DNA of 64,000 nt, taken from contig NZ_JAGE01000001.1 in assembly GCF_000526495.1 (NCBI RefSeq), positions 2,223,501 to 2,287,500 of the forward strand, in the 5' to 3' direction. Below, piece after piece: positions 9,304-18,623 of this stretch (position 1 is its first letter; each line of letters begins with the position of its first letter). The notes beneath the pieces are model-generated. The model did not search any database. It saw only the letters and a program-made list of their open reading frames with translations, and was not told the DNA's origin. Made by a program: the position numbers and the translations under genes. Source of the stretch: Ruminiclostridium josui JCM 17888 (GTDB taxonomy: Bacteria; Bacillota; Clostridia; Acetivibrionales; DSM-1351).

Positions 9304-9477
9304 AAATATGATAATTTTTCTGAACAATGTTGGAAATACGCATGTTTTGGGCAGTATAGCTTGGTGCATGTTGTTGCCTTGTTTTAGTACATATTGAAAA
9401 TATTTACAATTAGTGATAAAATATGACCACGCCTTACCTTAAAAGTAAAATAGTATTACTTGAATAGGAGATATAAT

Positions 9478-10884
9478 ATGTTTGTCATATTCATTTTATT
9501 GTGGATAATTTCTATTCTGTTAATTTATGCAAACCCTAAAGAATACTGGGCGTGGTGTGCAAGTCTCTGCCTACTGTTTAACGGTTTTGGCGAACTAGCG
9601 GCGGTCATAGGTCAAGACTTTATTCCATTTATACAAGGTTATGGCAATGAAAAACTGGTTTGGGTCGGCCGAATACTTAAGGCTATAGCCGACATTTTCC
9701 ATCATTACTTTGCTACATATCTATTTTTAGTTTTTGTTCTTTTATTTACAAATTTTCTTAATATTCAAATGAAATTAGCGGTTAAAAAAGCTATTGTTGG
9801 TATACTGTTACTTCCAAGTATTATCATGCTTTTTGCTTACCCTATTATTCCCGATTTTAAACCCAATTACAGTGTTCTGTCTTGTTGGGTATCTGTCTAT
9901 ACTATTCTGGCCAATATAATTCTTATATTAAGTGTAATTAAGGAAAGAGATGACTATACAAAAACTCAGAAAATTCACACAACATTATTAGCACTTCCAT
10001 CTACAATATGTATTCTCTGGACAAGTTATATATCAGTGGCCCTGGGTTATAGAAAAATATGGCCAATTAATGTTTGGGTAATAGTGTGTGAATTTATTTT
10101 ATTTTTGGTATTATGCATAAAATACGGAATATTAGGAGTAAAGGTTAAAATAGAAAGAATAAATATTGATAATAATATAGATTCAGCAATAGGCGGGATG
10201 CGTATTGTATCACATGCAATAAAAAATGAAGTTTCGACTATTAGTCTCTGTGTAGAGACCATAATGTGTGTTGAAGAAACAAGCCCTGGAATGGAAAATA
10301 AATTATCTATTATAAAAAATTCCTGCAAAAATCTTTTGGAATTCACAAAAAAGCTTAATGAATTAAAGCTTTATAAGATGAATCTTAAACCATGTCTCTT
10401 AAGCGAAATTATATCCAAAGTAATAAATCAGGTTGCACCTTCCATATGCGAAAAGAATATACAGATTATTAATGCTAGCAAAATAGATGTTACAATGCTT
10501 ATTGATCCTGTTCACGTGTCGGAAGTATTAAAAAATCTTATTATAAATGCCATTGATGCTATTCGTGAGGAGGGTATTATACAAGTAAATACAGAGTATA
10601 TAAATAACAAAAAAGTATGTATAACAGTTTCTGACAATGGAATAGGTATTCCAAAAGATTACATAAATAAAGTTATGACTCCATTTTTTTCTACCAAAAA
10701 AGGAAAAAATAATTATGGATTGGGATTAAGTTATTGTTTTAAAGTTATGAAATCACATAATGGAAGCCTTCAAATAAAGAGCAAGGAAAATCAGGGGACT
10801 GATATATGCATGATATTTCCTGTTAATAAGGTTGTGCATGTTTATAGTAAATCATTACCTCAGACAAAAAATTATAATATATAA
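9478..10884 (+). CDS. Orphan membrane sensor histidine kinase
   Basis: A 468-residue kinase. The N-terminal ~215 residues hold six or seven membrane segments with little extracellular loop. The phospho-acceptor is probably His246 (VSHAIKNE), followed by an HATPase domain at about 345-455. The N box (LKNLIINAIDAI), G1 box (SDNGIGIP) and G2 box (NYGLGLSYC) are intact. AGGAG lies seven bases before the ATG at 9478. No response regulator is adjacent. In spore-formers such orphan kinases can feed Spo0A, but that is only a possibility here. Confidence 0.9.
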   Translation: MFVIFILLWIISILLIYANPKEYWAWCASLCLLFNGFGELAAVIGQDFIPFIQGYGNEKLVWVGRILKAIADIFHHYFATYLFLVFVLLFTNFLNIQMKLAVKKAIVGILLLPSIIMLFAYPIIPDFKPNYSVLSCWVSVYTILANIILILSVIKERDDYTKTQKIHTTLLALPSTICILWTSYISVALGYRKIWPINVWVIVCEFILFLVLCIKYGILGVKVKIERINIDNNIDSAIGGMRIVSHAIKNEVSTISLCVETIMCVEETSPGMENKLSIIKNSCKNLLEFTKKLNELKLYKMNLKPCLLSEIISKVINQVAPSICEKNIQIINASKIDVTMLIDPVHVSEVLKNLIINAIDAIREEGIIQVNTEYINNKKVCITVSDNGIGIPKDYINKVMTPFFSTKKGKNNYGLGLSYCFKVMKSHNGSLQIKSKENQGTDICMIFPVNKVVHVYSKSLPQTKNYNI

Positions 10885-11020
10885 TAAATGTGTATCTCAC
10901 ATCAAAAAATATTGACAAGGTTAGAATACTTCCACATGCTTGGGCATAAAAATAAATGTGTAAAGGGATGAATATTCATAAATACAACTTTTAACATTTT
11001 AATGTGAGGTGCATAAAAAA

Positions 11021-11758
11021 ATGCGAAAACTTATATGTCTATTTATGGTATTTGGAATTGTTCTTACAATGCTTGCAGGCTGTGGAGCTAAAAGTGAAGA
11101 GGCTGATGGTGATGAACTTACCCCGGTAAGCAGTCTTACAATGGGGCAGGATGAAGCTAATGGCTTAAAGGATAAAACTCCGGTTCAGTTATACTTTATC
11201 AATGAACAGGGTACAAAACTTGCTGCAGAAACAAGGTATATTCAAAATACGGATGTAGGTAAGGGTAATGAGCATCTGGCAACGGTTGTTTTAAAGGAAC
11301 TAATAAGCGGTCCTGCAAAAGGCAGTCTCTTAAAAGCTTCTGTCCCTAAAGAAACAAAAGTAATTACAGATGTAAAGATAAAGGACGGTATAGCAACTGT
11401 GGATCTTTCAAAGGACTTTATTGAAAAGCATCCCGGCGGCAAAAAGAATGAACAGCTTACTCTTTACTCAATTGTAAATACACTTACCGAAATAAAGGAT
11501 ATAACATCTGTACAATTCAGAATAAACGGAAAAGTAACTAAAGAATTCAAGGGTAGCTATCAAATTGACATAGCTTATTCGAGAGATACCCACCTTATAA
11601 GTAACGAGCCAGGAAAAGACAGTTCAATAAAAACAACGACAGAAGATAATGAAAATACACGGGACAAAACAGCACAGCCAACAAAAGAAGATGAAACAAA
11701 AAATACAAATCCTGATACTAAAGCAAATGCTGATTTGGAGGATGAAATTCTAGAATAA
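11021..11758 (+). CDS. GerMN-domain lipoprotein
   Basis: A 245-residue secreted lipoprotein with signal sequence MRKLICLFMVFGIVLTML and lipobox LAGC. The GerMN domain spans about residues 45-180 (VQLYFINEQG ... TVVLKELISGP ... VKIKDGIATVDLSKDF). The last ~60 residues are a charged Thr/Lys/Asp/Glu linker. GerMN domains occur in the germination/sporulation protein GerM and in related lipoproteins. I place the start at the ATG 11021, nine bases after GAGGTG; the GTG at 11009 is part of that site. Confidence 0.85.
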   Translation: MRKLICLFMVFGIVLTMLAGCGAKSEEADGDELTPVSSLTMGQDEANGLKDKTPVQLYFINEQGTKLAAETRYIQNTDVGKGNEHLATVVLKELISGPAKGSLLKASVPKETKVITDVKIKDGIATVDLSKDFIEKHPGGKKNEQLTLYSIVNTLTEIKDITSVQFRINGKVTKEFKGSYQIDIAYSRDTHLISNEPGKDSSIKTTTEDNENTRDKTAQPTKEDETKNTNPDTKANADLEDEILE

Positions 11759-11785
11759 TTCCGGTTGGCCATCTGTTATATACAG

Positions 11786-11836
11786 CAAGGTATCTTTTTG
11801 GACGTCAATAGCTCCTTTAAGATACCTTGTTTTTTG
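11786..11836 (+). terminator. Intrinsic terminator after the GerMN gene
   Basis: An 11-bp perfect stem (CAAGGTATCTT with AAGATACCTTG) and a 22-base loop, followed by TTTTTTGCTTTG. It may also end the convergent FmdB-type gene. Confidence 0.8.
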
Positions 11837-11865
11837 CTTTGATAATTACAACCATAAGGCAAAAA

Positions 11866-12081
11866 TCAGTGGTTACAACATCCACCGCAGACATGTCTGT
11901 TGGGACAGTCTCCGTCAGAGTCTTTTCTGGACTGGATAATATTTACATTCTTAAATATGGTTTCAAGATCATTGTTTCCGCAGTCAGGGCATTTAATCTC
12001 TTTATTTTCACGTTCAGACATTTTAGCCATTACGTTGAATTCATTACCGCACTTACTGCATCTAAGATCATAAAATGGCAT
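11866..12081 (-). CDS. FmdB-type zinc ribbon protein
   Basis: A 71-residue protein starting MPFYDLRCSKCGNEF, with the CxxC pair at 8-11 and a second CPDCG at about 35, the single-domain FmdB zinc ribbon. The C-terminus adds a Cys/His-rich tail (CPNRHVCGGCCNH) seen in some anaerobes. The role is unclear; family members are called putative regulatory proteins. AAAGGAGG precedes the ATG. It is divergent from the Ku operon, so the 112-bp gap between them must hold both promoters. Confidence 0.88.
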   Translation of the reverse strand: MPFYDLRCSKCGNEFNVMAKMSERENKEIKCPDCGNNDLETIFKNVNIIQSRKDSDGDCPNRHVCGGCCNH

Positions 12082-12193
12082 AAATCTACCTCCTTTATTA
12101 TTTTGTATTATACCATCTAAAAAAACACGGATAAATAGTTGAATAAATAAAAATTAAATACGGACAATAAATATTATTAATGGAGGAGCAATT

Positions 12194-13129
12194 ATGCATA
12201 CAGTTTGGAAGGGTTCAATCAGTTTCGGTTTGGTTAATATTCCTGTAAAAATGTTTACGGCAACGGAAGACAAGGATATCCGTTTTAAATACATTCATAA
12301 GGAATGTCATAGTCCGGTAAAGTATAAAAAAGTTTGCCCTGTCTGTAACAAGGAGGTTCAACCTGAAGATATTGTTCGGGGTTTTGAGTATGAACCCGGC
12401 AAATACGTTATAATGACGGACGAAGATTTTGAATCCCTTCAGGTTAAAAGTGAAAAGACAGTTGAAATATTGGACTTTGTAAGACTTGAAGAAGTTGATC
12501 CCGTATATTTTGACAAGTCATATTTTCTTGCACCTCAAGAGACAGGAGGAAAAGCCTATACGCTTCTGAGAGAGGCTTTGGGACAGAAGGAAAAAATTGC
12601 TGTTGCCAAAATAACCATAAGAGACAGGGAGTCATTGGCTGTTATAAGAGTTTACAAAAATGTACTTGTACTTGAAACAATATTTTATCCTGATGAAGTA
12701 AAGGATTCGGCACAGGTACCCGGCATACCAGAAAATGCCAAGACAACACAGGCCGAACTGGATATGGCTACACAACTTATAGATAATCTGACTACTGATT
12801 TTGATCCGTCAAAGTATGTGGATACTTACAGAGAAAACCTTGTAGAGCTTATTAATAGCAAGGTTGAAGGAAAGCAGGTAGTAGCTAGAAAAGAAGTTGA
12901 AAAGGAAAATGTTGTAAGTCTTATGGAGGCATTGAAACAAAGTATACAAATGTCAAAGGGGAATAATAAAAATGAAAAAAATAAGGACACTGTTAAGGCT
13001 GATAAGAGTGCTAAGAGTATTAAAAGCAACAAGAAGGATTTGATATCAGAGGGACAAAACAGCGAGAGCACACCTGACGAACATCAAAAGAAGAGAACAA
13101 GGAAAGCCAGAGAGAAGGTTGAATCATGA
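12194..13129 (+). CDS. ku: Ku, DNA end-binding protein of bacterial NHEJ
   Basis: A 311-residue Ku homodimer subunit starting MHTVWKGSISFGLVNIPVKM, the family N-terminus. It contains the CPVCNKEV segment and the YFDKSYFLAPQ core and has a long Lys/Arg-rich C-terminal tail (about 255-311), typical of bacterial Ku and likely DNA-binding. It binds double-strand ends and recruits the ligase encoded next. AATGGAGGAG precedes the ATG. The stop overlaps the ligase start by four bases (ATGA). Confidence 0.96.
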   Translation: MHTVWKGSISFGLVNIPVKMFTATEDKDIRFKYIHKECHSPVKYKKVCPVCNKEVQPEDIVRGFEYEPGKYVIMTDEDFESLQVKSEKTVEILDFVRLEEVDPVYFDKSYFLAPQETGGKAYTLLREALGQKEKIAVAKITIRDRESLAVIRVYKNVLVLETIFYPDEVKDSAQVPGIPENAKTTQAELDMATQLIDNLTTDFDPSKYVDTYRENLVELINSKVEGKQVVARKEVEKENVVSLMEALKQSIQMSKGNNKNEKNKDTVKADKSAKSIKSNKKDLISEGQNSESTPDEHQKKRTRKAREKVES

Positions 13130-14100
13130 ACTGGGTTATACCAATGGAGCCGGTAATTTGTCCTGATGTTAAGGATGAATCCGGCTACGTCCATGAAATA
13201 AAATGGGATGGTATAAGAGGAATGGTTTATGTACAGGATGGGAAGGTTAGAATCTATACTAAGAAAGGCAAAGAGAAAACAGGCTTCTATCCTGAACTAG
13301 ATGTTTTAAAAAAGGCCCTTGGAGGTAAAAGCGTAATACTGGATGGTGAATTTGTTGTTCTAGGTGAAGAAGGGGTTCCCTCCTTTTATAAAAGCCTCAT
13401 CCGAGAACGTGTTAGTAGTAGCAGTAAATTACAATACTATGCAAGTTTGTACCCGGTTTGTTATATGGTATTTGATATTTTGCAATATGAGGACCATATC
13501 TTGGTGAATATACCCTTAATTGAAAGAAAACAGATTCTTGAAGAAAATCTAAGTTCTTTAACAGGAGACGATACTAAAATATTTTTAACGAAGATGTACC
13601 AAGATGGCAAGAAACTCTTTGAACAAATGAAAAAACAGAACATGGAAGGTATCGTTTCCAAAAAAACAGACAGCCTGTATATAGGCGGTAAAAAACATAA
13701 TGCTTGGTTTAAGACAAAGTTTATAAAAAAGATGCTTTGCGTTGTTGGAGGAATACAATGGAAATCCATAAATCCCAATTCTCTGGTTTTAGGTATAAAG
13801 CCTCCGGGTAGCGAAAAGCTTGTATATGTAGGTAAGGCATCTGCAGGGCTTAAACAATCAGATTTAATGCTTATAAAAGAATACATTGGGCAGCTTGAAT
13901 GGAAGGAATGTCCATTTACTACTGATGAAACTATTGAATTGGATAGGACAGGTGAAAGGTTTACATGGTTGTATCCTGCTCTTACGTGTTGGATTAGCTT
14001 TCTGGAATTGACCAATAACGGACATTTGAGACATCCTAAAATAGAAGGGTTTGCCGTACTTCCTATAGAAGAGGCAGATGGAAAGGTGCTGACTGAATAA
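13126..14100 (+). CDS. ligD: ATP-dependent DNA ligase, LigD ligase-domain type
   Basis: A 324-residue ligase corresponding to the LigD ligase module alone. Catalytic Lys26 lies in EIKWDG. Nucleotidyltransferase motifs LDGEFV (motif III), EGIVSKK (motif IV) and WFKTK (motif V) follow, then an OB-fold domain (about 205-310). Neither polymerase nor phosphoesterase domain is fused. It seals breaks held by Ku. It is translationally coupled to ku upstream and overlaps the polymerase gene downstream by one base (TAATG). Confidence 0.94.
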   Translation: MNWVIPMEPVICPDVKDESGYVHEIKWDGIRGMVYVQDGKVRIYTKKGKEKTGFYPELDVLKKALGGKSVILDGEFVVLGEEGVPSFYKSLIRERVSSSSKLQYYASLYPVCYMVFDILQYEDHILVNIPLIERKQILEENLSSLTGDDTKIFLTKMYQDGKKLFEQMKKQNMEGIVSKKTDSLYIGGKKHNAWFKTKFIKKMLCVVGGIQWKSINPNSLVLGIKPPGSEKLVYVGKASAGLKQSDLMLIKEYIGQLEWKECPFTTDETIELDRTGERFTWLYPALTCWISFLELTNNGHLRHPKIEGFAVLPIEEADGKVLTE

Positions 14101-15011
14101 TGGCTGCTGTAACTGATATTATCAAGGTAGAAATTGAAGACGAAGTAATTGACGTAAAAAATCCTGACAAGTTATTTTGGCCAGAAGCCGGGGTTACTAA
14201 GCTGGAGTTTGTGAAAACAATGACAAGGCTTGCTCCATTTTTAATTAAATACTCTAAAAACAGAATGTTAACTTCAATACGTTATCCTCACGGTATTAAT
14301 GACAAAAGCTTTTTTCAGAAGGAAAAACCTCAGGGAACCCCCGAGTGGGTGGAAACAGTGGAATTCAATCAGAAAAACTATATTAACCTCAATTCGGCAG
14401 CCACCCTTGTTTGGCTCTGTACTCAGGCTGCCTTGGAGCTTCACACCAGCTTTAACGTTTATGAAAAGCCCAACCATCCATCAAGCTTGGTATTTGATTT
14501 AGACCCGGATGATGACCTTCATTTTGAGGATGTTGCAGAACTTGCAGACAGAATCCATGAAACATTGGAAGCACTGGGCATAAAGGGATTTATTAAAACT
14601 TCCGGTGCAACAGGGTTGCAGATATTTGTCCCTACGGCTGCAAAGTTTGACTATGACACCGCTCGCAGTCTTAATGAGTTTTTTGCACAATACTTTTCTG
14701 AAAAGTTTAAAAGTACCGTTACAATAGAAAGGATGAAGAAGAAAAGAGATGGCAAGATTTATTTTGACTGGCAGCAGATGTGGACGGGGAAAAGCATGAT
14801 AACAGTCTATTCCCCAAGGGCAGTGAAAAGCGCAGCAGTTTCGACTCCAATAGAATGGAGTGAGCTTAATAGTATACGTCCGGAAATGTTTACTCTTAAA
14901 AATATTATAAACAGGTTGGAGCAAAAAGGAGATATCTTTGAACCAAGCCTGAAATGCGACAATTCGCCGCAATTGTATGAAATATTAAAACAGATTGAAA
15001 CTGCAAGATGA
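14100..15011 (+). CDS. LigD-type primase-polymerase (NHEJ polymerase)
   Basis: A 303-residue archaeo-eukaryotic primase-family polymerase. The metal-binding DLD pair is at Asp133/Asp135 (VFDLDPDD). Other family landmarks are NPDKLFWP near the start, HGINDKSFFQK, KTSGATGLQIFVP and the late FDWQQ. It fills gaps at broken ends during NHEJ. It is the third cistron after ku and the ligase, so the LigD activities are split over two proteins here. Confidence 0.94.
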   Translation: MAAVTDIIKVEIEDEVIDVKNPDKLFWPEAGVTKLEFVKTMTRLAPFLIKYSKNRMLTSIRYPHGINDKSFFQKEKPQGTPEWVETVEFNQKNYINLNSAATLVWLCTQAALELHTSFNVYEKPNHPSSLVFDLDPDDDLHFEDVAELADRIHETLEALGIKGFIKTSGATGLQIFVPTAAKFDYDTARSLNEFFAQYFSEKFKSTVTIERMKKKRDGKIYFDWQQMWTGKSMITVYSPRAVKSAAVSTPIEWSELNSIRPEMFTLKNIINRLEQKGDIFEPSLKCDNSPQLYEILKQIETAR

Positions 15012-15118
15012 AGTAAAAAGTTGTTATATTAATAAATATTGTATAAAATATGGTTATATTTAATTTTTAAGAGTATCATCGTTGTATAAGGAATTTATAA
15101 CGTAAATGGGGGAGTCAC

Positions 15119-16132
15119 ATGAAAGTATTAGTAACCGGAGGGGCTGGATATATCGGCACTCATACATGTGTTGAACTGCTTGAAGCTGGTTTTGAAGTTA
15201 TCGTAGTTGATAACCTTTGTAACAGCAAGGAGACAGCAATAGAAAGAGTGGAAAAAATCACAGGCAAAAAGGTAAAATTTTATAAAGTTGATATATTGGA
15301 CAAAGAAGCACTTGAACAGGTATTTATACGTAATAAACCGGATTCTGTAATTCATTTTGCAGGACTAAAGGCAGTAGGTGAATCAGTTTCAATTCCGCTG
15401 AAATATTATCACAACAATATAACTGGTACGCTGATTTTATGCGAATTAATGGAAAAATACCAAGTTAAAAATCTGGTTTTCAGCTCATCAGCTACTGTAT
15501 ACGGAGATCCTGCCAGTGTTCCGATTGCCGAGGAATTTCCGTTGTCTGTTACAAATCCATACGGAAGAACAAAACTTATGATAGAGGAAATATTAAAAGA
15601 CCTACATACAGCAGACGAAACTTGGAATATTGCTCTGCTTAGATATTTTAACCCCATCGGAGCCCATGAAAGCGGCTCAATTGGAGAAGACCCAAATGGA
15701 ATTCCAAATAATCTGGTGCCTTATATTACACAGGTAGCAGTTGGAAAGCTAAAAGAAGTAAATGTATTTGGAGATGATTACGATACAGTTGATGGTACCG
15801 GAGTAAGAGATTACATACATGTTGTAGACCTTGCGAAAGGCCATATAAAGGCTTTAGAAAAGCTATCTCGTGAACATGTGGGAGTAAGAGAGTATAATCT
15901 TGGAACAGGTAATGGATATAGCGTTCTTCAAGTAATAAAGGCATTTTCAGAAGCCTGCGGAAAGGAAATACCTTATAGGATTGTTGGCAGAAGGCCGGGG
16001 GATATAGCAGAGTGCTATGCAAAGCCGGACAGAGCAAAGAATGAACTTGGATGGACAGCTGAAAAGGGACTTAAAGAAATGTGTGCAGATTCATGGAGAT
16101 GGCAGTCTCAGAATCCGGAAGGATATAAATAA
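15119..16132 (+). CDS. galE: UDP-glucose 4-epimerase
   Basis: A 337-residue short-chain dehydrogenase of normal GalE length. The NAD-binding [10 protein letters not shown] is at 7-16, FSSSATVYG holds the catalytic Ser, and NPYGRTK gives the YxxxK pair. It interconverts UDP-glucose and UDP-galactose. GGGGGAG lies five bases before the ATG. It is followed after 26 bp by a sugar nucleotidyltransferase, suggesting a shared role in making activated sugars. Confidence 0.95.
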   Translation: MKVLVTGGAGYIGTHTCVELLEAGFEVIVVDNLCNSKETAIERVEKITGKKVKFYKVDILDKEALEQVFIRNKPDSVIHFAGLKAVGESVSIPLKYYHNNITGTLILCELMEKYQVKNLVFSSSATVYGDPASVPIAEEFPLSVTNPYGRTKLMIEEILKDLHTADETWNIALLRYFNPIGAHESGSIGEDPNGIPNNLVPYITQVAVGKLKEVNVFGDDYDTVDGTGVRDYIHVVDLAKGHIKALEKLSREHVGVREYNLGTGNGYSVLQVIKAFSEACGKEIPYRIVGRRPGDIAECYAKPDRAKNELGWTAEKGLKEMCADSWRWQSQNPEGYK

Positions 16133-16158
16133 TTAAACTCAGGCAAGGAGAATTTGAT

Positions 16159-17088
16159 ATGAAAAATAACACAGCTTTAGTAATAATGGCTGCAGGTATG
16201 GGAAGCAGATATGGTGGTTTAAAGCAGATTGACCCTGTAGGACCCAACGGCGAAATAATAATGGAGTATTCTATTTATGATGCCATCAGAGCTGGATTCA
16301 ACAAGGTTGTATTCATAATAAAAAAGGAAATAGAGGACACCTTTCGAGAAGTGGTTGGTAAGAAAATAGAAGGAATTATTGATGTGGAGTATGTTTATCA
16401 AAAAGTAGACAATCTGCCTCAAGGATTTAGTGTTCCCGAAGGAAGAGTGAAACCCTGGGGAACGGGACATGCAGTGCTAAGTGCCAAAGATGCCGTTAAA
16501 ACTCCATTTGCAGTTATAAATGCAGATGATTTTTACGGAGCTGAGACATACAAGCTACTAAATGGATTTTTAACAAATAATCAGGATACAGATAATAAAT
16601 ACAAATATTGTATGGTGGGATTTGTTATAGAGAATACACTTACCGAAAACGGTCATGTTGCAAGAGGCGTCTGTAATGTAGACAGTCAGGGAAATCTTAT
16701 TAATATACATGAAAGAACAAAGATAGTGAAATTCGGAAATGAGACAAAATACACCGAGGATGATAAAAACTGGATTAAAATACCAGGAAAGAGTATTGTG
16801 TCTATGAACACATGGGGCTTTAACCTAAGTATTTTACAGGAACTTGAGGAGCGCTTTCCTGAATTTCTGAGAAAGAACAAGGATAATCTTTTGAAAGCAG
16901 AGTATTTTCTGCCTACAGTTGTAGATAATCTTATAAATGAAGGCAAAGCAGATGTCAAAGTACTTTCAACATCAGATAGATGGTATGGTGTTACATATCA
17001 GGAGGACAAACCCATTGTAAAGAAATCAATAGGCGATATGGTTTCGGAAAATAAATATCCAAAACATCTTTGGGAAAATATAAAATAA
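16159..17088 (+). CDS. Sugar-phosphate nucleotidyltransferase family protein
   Basis: A 309-residue GT-A-fold nucleotidyltransferase. MAAGMGSRYGGLKQ (residues 10-23) is the nucleotide-binding loop, and AVINADDFYG (about 115-124) holds the metal-binding Asp. The PVGPNGEIIMEYSIYDA stretch is typical of a widespread uncharacterised subfamily rather than GalU. The substrate is unknown. GCAAGGAG precedes the ATG, and it is linked to galE. Confidence 0.85.
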   Translation: MKNNTALVIMAAGMGSRYGGLKQIDPVGPNGEIIMEYSIYDAIRAGFNKVVFIIKKEIEDTFREVVGKKIEGIIDVEYVYQKVDNLPQGFSVPEGRVKPWGTGHAVLSAKDAVKTPFAVINADDFYGAETYKLLNGFLTNNQDTDNKYKYCMVGFVIENTLTENGHVARGVCNVDSQGNLINIHERTKIVKFGNETKYTEDDKNWIKIPGKSIVSMNTWGFNLSILQELEERFPEFLRKNKDNLLKAEYFLPTVVDNLINEGKADVKVLSTSDRWYGVTYQEDKPIVKKSIGDMVSENKYPKHLWENIK

Positions 17089-17227
17089 ACTGTACTTAAT
17101 TTACTACTTCGGTCACTTTATAGGTAACTATTGTATCAACTGTATATGTATGGAAAATTAATTATTGAAAAATAGGGTCATATGTAATATAATGTAAAAT
17201 AAATACCTGTGAAGTGAGGGAGATAAA

Positions 17228-17491
17228 ATGTACACTGACAAAACCTTGGTTTGCAAAGAATGTGAAAATGAATTTATTTTTTCTGCAGGTGAACAGGAGT
17301 TCTATGCTGAAAAGGGTTTTCAGAATGAACCCGCCAGATGTAAAGCTTGTAGAAGTAAGCGTGACCACTCATCAAAAAGAGAATTATTTGAGGCTGTTTG
17401 TGCAGAATGCGGGCAAACCACAAAGGTTCCCTTCAAACCTCATTTAGATAAGCCTGTATTATGTAGCAAATGTTTTGCTAATAAAAAATAA
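17228..17491 (+). CDS. Zinc-ribbon protein (87 aa)
   Basis: Two zinc-ribbon-like units: CKEC and CKAC in the first half (residues 9-50) and CAEC and CSKC in the second (60-83). The spacing and the FYAEKGFQNEPARCKACR segment match the small 'probable zinc-ribbon' proteins of clostridia (zf-trcl type). The role is unknown. GAGGGAG lies about six bases before the ATG. It ends in a clear terminator. Confidence 0.85.
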   Translation: MYTDKTLVCKECENEFIFSAGEQEFYAEKGFQNEPARCKACRSKRDHSSKRELFEAVCAECGQTTKVPFKPHLDKPVLCSKCFANKK

Positions 17492-17527
17492 TACATACTT
17501 AATAGACATATAAATAAAAATATAATT

Positions 17528-17575
17528 AGGTTGACTGTAAGGATTGTTCTATCTGAGAGTCAACCTGTTTTTATA
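17528..17575 (+). terminator. Intrinsic terminator after the zinc-ribbon gene
   Basis: A 9-bp stem AGGTTGACT paired with AGTCAACCT, a 21-base loop, then GTTTTTATATTT. Confidence 0.7.
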
Positions 17576-17609
17576 TTTAAGAAATTAAGAAATGTACTTG
17601 GTTGGAAGA

Positions 17610-17685
17610 TTATCCACAGTGGAAAATTCCTATATTATAAGTTATTAACAAGGTTATACACATTATCCACAGAAACATATACACA
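17610..17685 (+). promoter_or_regulatory. DnaA-box cluster
   Basis: Within the 403-bp gene-free stretch 17492-17894 there are two perfect DnaA boxes TTATCCACA (17610-17618 and 17663-17671) and a TTATACACA (17654-17662), all in one orientation. One-mismatch copies lie at 17642-17650 and 17677-17685. Two perfect boxes abut head to tail. This is a likely DnaA-binding cluster, either titrating DnaA or regulating a neighbour. No DnaA gene or AT-rich unwinding element typical of an origin is visible. Confidence 0.7.
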
Positions 17686-17739
17686 AAACAGGTGTTTTGT
17701 TGAATACCTGTGAAAAACTTTTGTGATAGTAAATTGAAT

Positions 17740-17768
17740 TAGACATAAAATAAGTTAATTATTATAAA
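17740..17768 (+). promoter_or_regulatory. Candidate promoter for hpf
   Basis: TAGACA, a 17-base spacer and TATAAA, about 125 bp before the hpf start. The -35 is imperfect; the downstream leader shows no evident structure. Confidence 0.4.
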
Positions 17769-17894
17769 ATTATGTTTATTAGCAGAGTTTGGGAGGATTT
17801 TCTTGTTATAACGTAGAATAATAGATTCATAACATGTACCGCTATTGGATATTATAAAGTAATACTTAGACAAAAATGGAGAGGGGCTGTTATT

Positions 17895-18425
17895 ATGAAT
17901 ATAATTATTAGCGGAAAAAACATTGAAATTACAGAAGCACTGAGAGAAAAAGTAACAAAGAGAGTAAAAAAGCTGGAGAAATTTTTTAACAGCGATACTG
18001 AAGTGCATGTAACTTTGAGTGTTCAAAGAGTCAGCCAGATTGTCGAAATAACAATACCATTCAATGGTGTAACTTTAAGAGCGGAAGATCAAAATGAAGA
18101 TATGTATACATCTATTGATAGAGCAGTAGACTTAATAGAAAGGCAGATAAGAAAGAATAAGACCAGACTTGAAAGAAGATTCCACGATAACGATTTCAGG
18201 GTAGATAATTCAAAATTTACCGATGATGTTCCAGAGGAAACCGAATTTAAGGTTGTTAGGTCAAAGAGGTTTGCTGTAAAGCCTATGGATGTTGAAGAGG
18301 CAATATTGCAGATGAATCTTTTGGGACATGAGTTCTTTATGTTCTACAATGCAGATTCAAGGCAGGTTAACGTAGTTTACAAGAGAAAAGATGGAAACTA
18401 TGGGTTAATCGAACCGGAATTCTAA
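17895..18425 (+). CDS. hpf: Ribosome hibernation promoting factor, long form
   Basis: A 176-residue long-form HPF. The N-terminal ~105 residues form the ribosome-binding domain (MNIIISGKNIEITEALREKV ... IDRAVDLIERQIRK). The C-terminal domain (about 118-176, RFAVKPMDVEEAILQMNLLGH) is the dimerisation module that drives 100S ribosome formation in Firmicutes. GGAGAGGGG precedes the ATG. It is monocistronic, with a terminator at 18443. The upstream DnaA-box cluster is unusual for this gene. Confidence 0.95.
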   Translation: MNIIISGKNIEITEALREKVTKRVKKLEKFFNSDTEVHVTLSVQRVSQIVEITIPFNGVTLRAEDQNEDMYTSIDRAVDLIERQIRKNKTRLERRFHDNDFRVDNSKFTDDVPEETEFKVVRSKRFAVKPMDVEEAILQMNLLGHEFFMFYNADSRQVNVVYKRKDGNYGLIEPEF

Positions 18426-18442
18426 TAACACAATAAATAAAG

Positions 18443-18492
18443 CAGTATGTATCAGTAAGCTAAGATGGCCTCTGATACATACTGTTTTTATT
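18443..18492 (+). terminator. Intrinsic terminator after hpf
   Basis: A 13-bp stem CAGTATGTATCAG paired with CTGATACATACTG, a 16-base loop, then TTTTTATTTT. Confidence 0.85.
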
Positions 18493-18548
18493 TTGCAGCA
18501 ATAAGCAAAATTACAACAAATTTACAAGCATAATTTTAGATAACTTGT

Positions 18549-18577
18549 TTTACATTTAACCCATAAAGTAATATAAT
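18549..18577 (+). promoter_or_regulatory. Sigma-A type promoter of the sulfatase-domain gene
   Basis: TTTACA, a 17-base spacer and a perfect TATAAT, 47 bp before the start codon at 18624. Confidence 0.65.
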
Positions 18578-18623
18578 ACATACAGTCTGTATAATTTATA
18601 TAATTTTCGGGAGAAATGTATTT

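Noticed and set aside
13461..14015. Long antisense frames under the ligase, polymerase, primase and his genes
   Set aside because: They have no ribosome sites or recognisable motifs and mirror the strongly supported genes on the other strand.
17492..17894. Chromosome replication origin at the DnaA boxes
   Set aside because: No dnaA-dnaN context, no typical unwinding element and no flanking origin genes; a regulatory or titration cluster is more likely.
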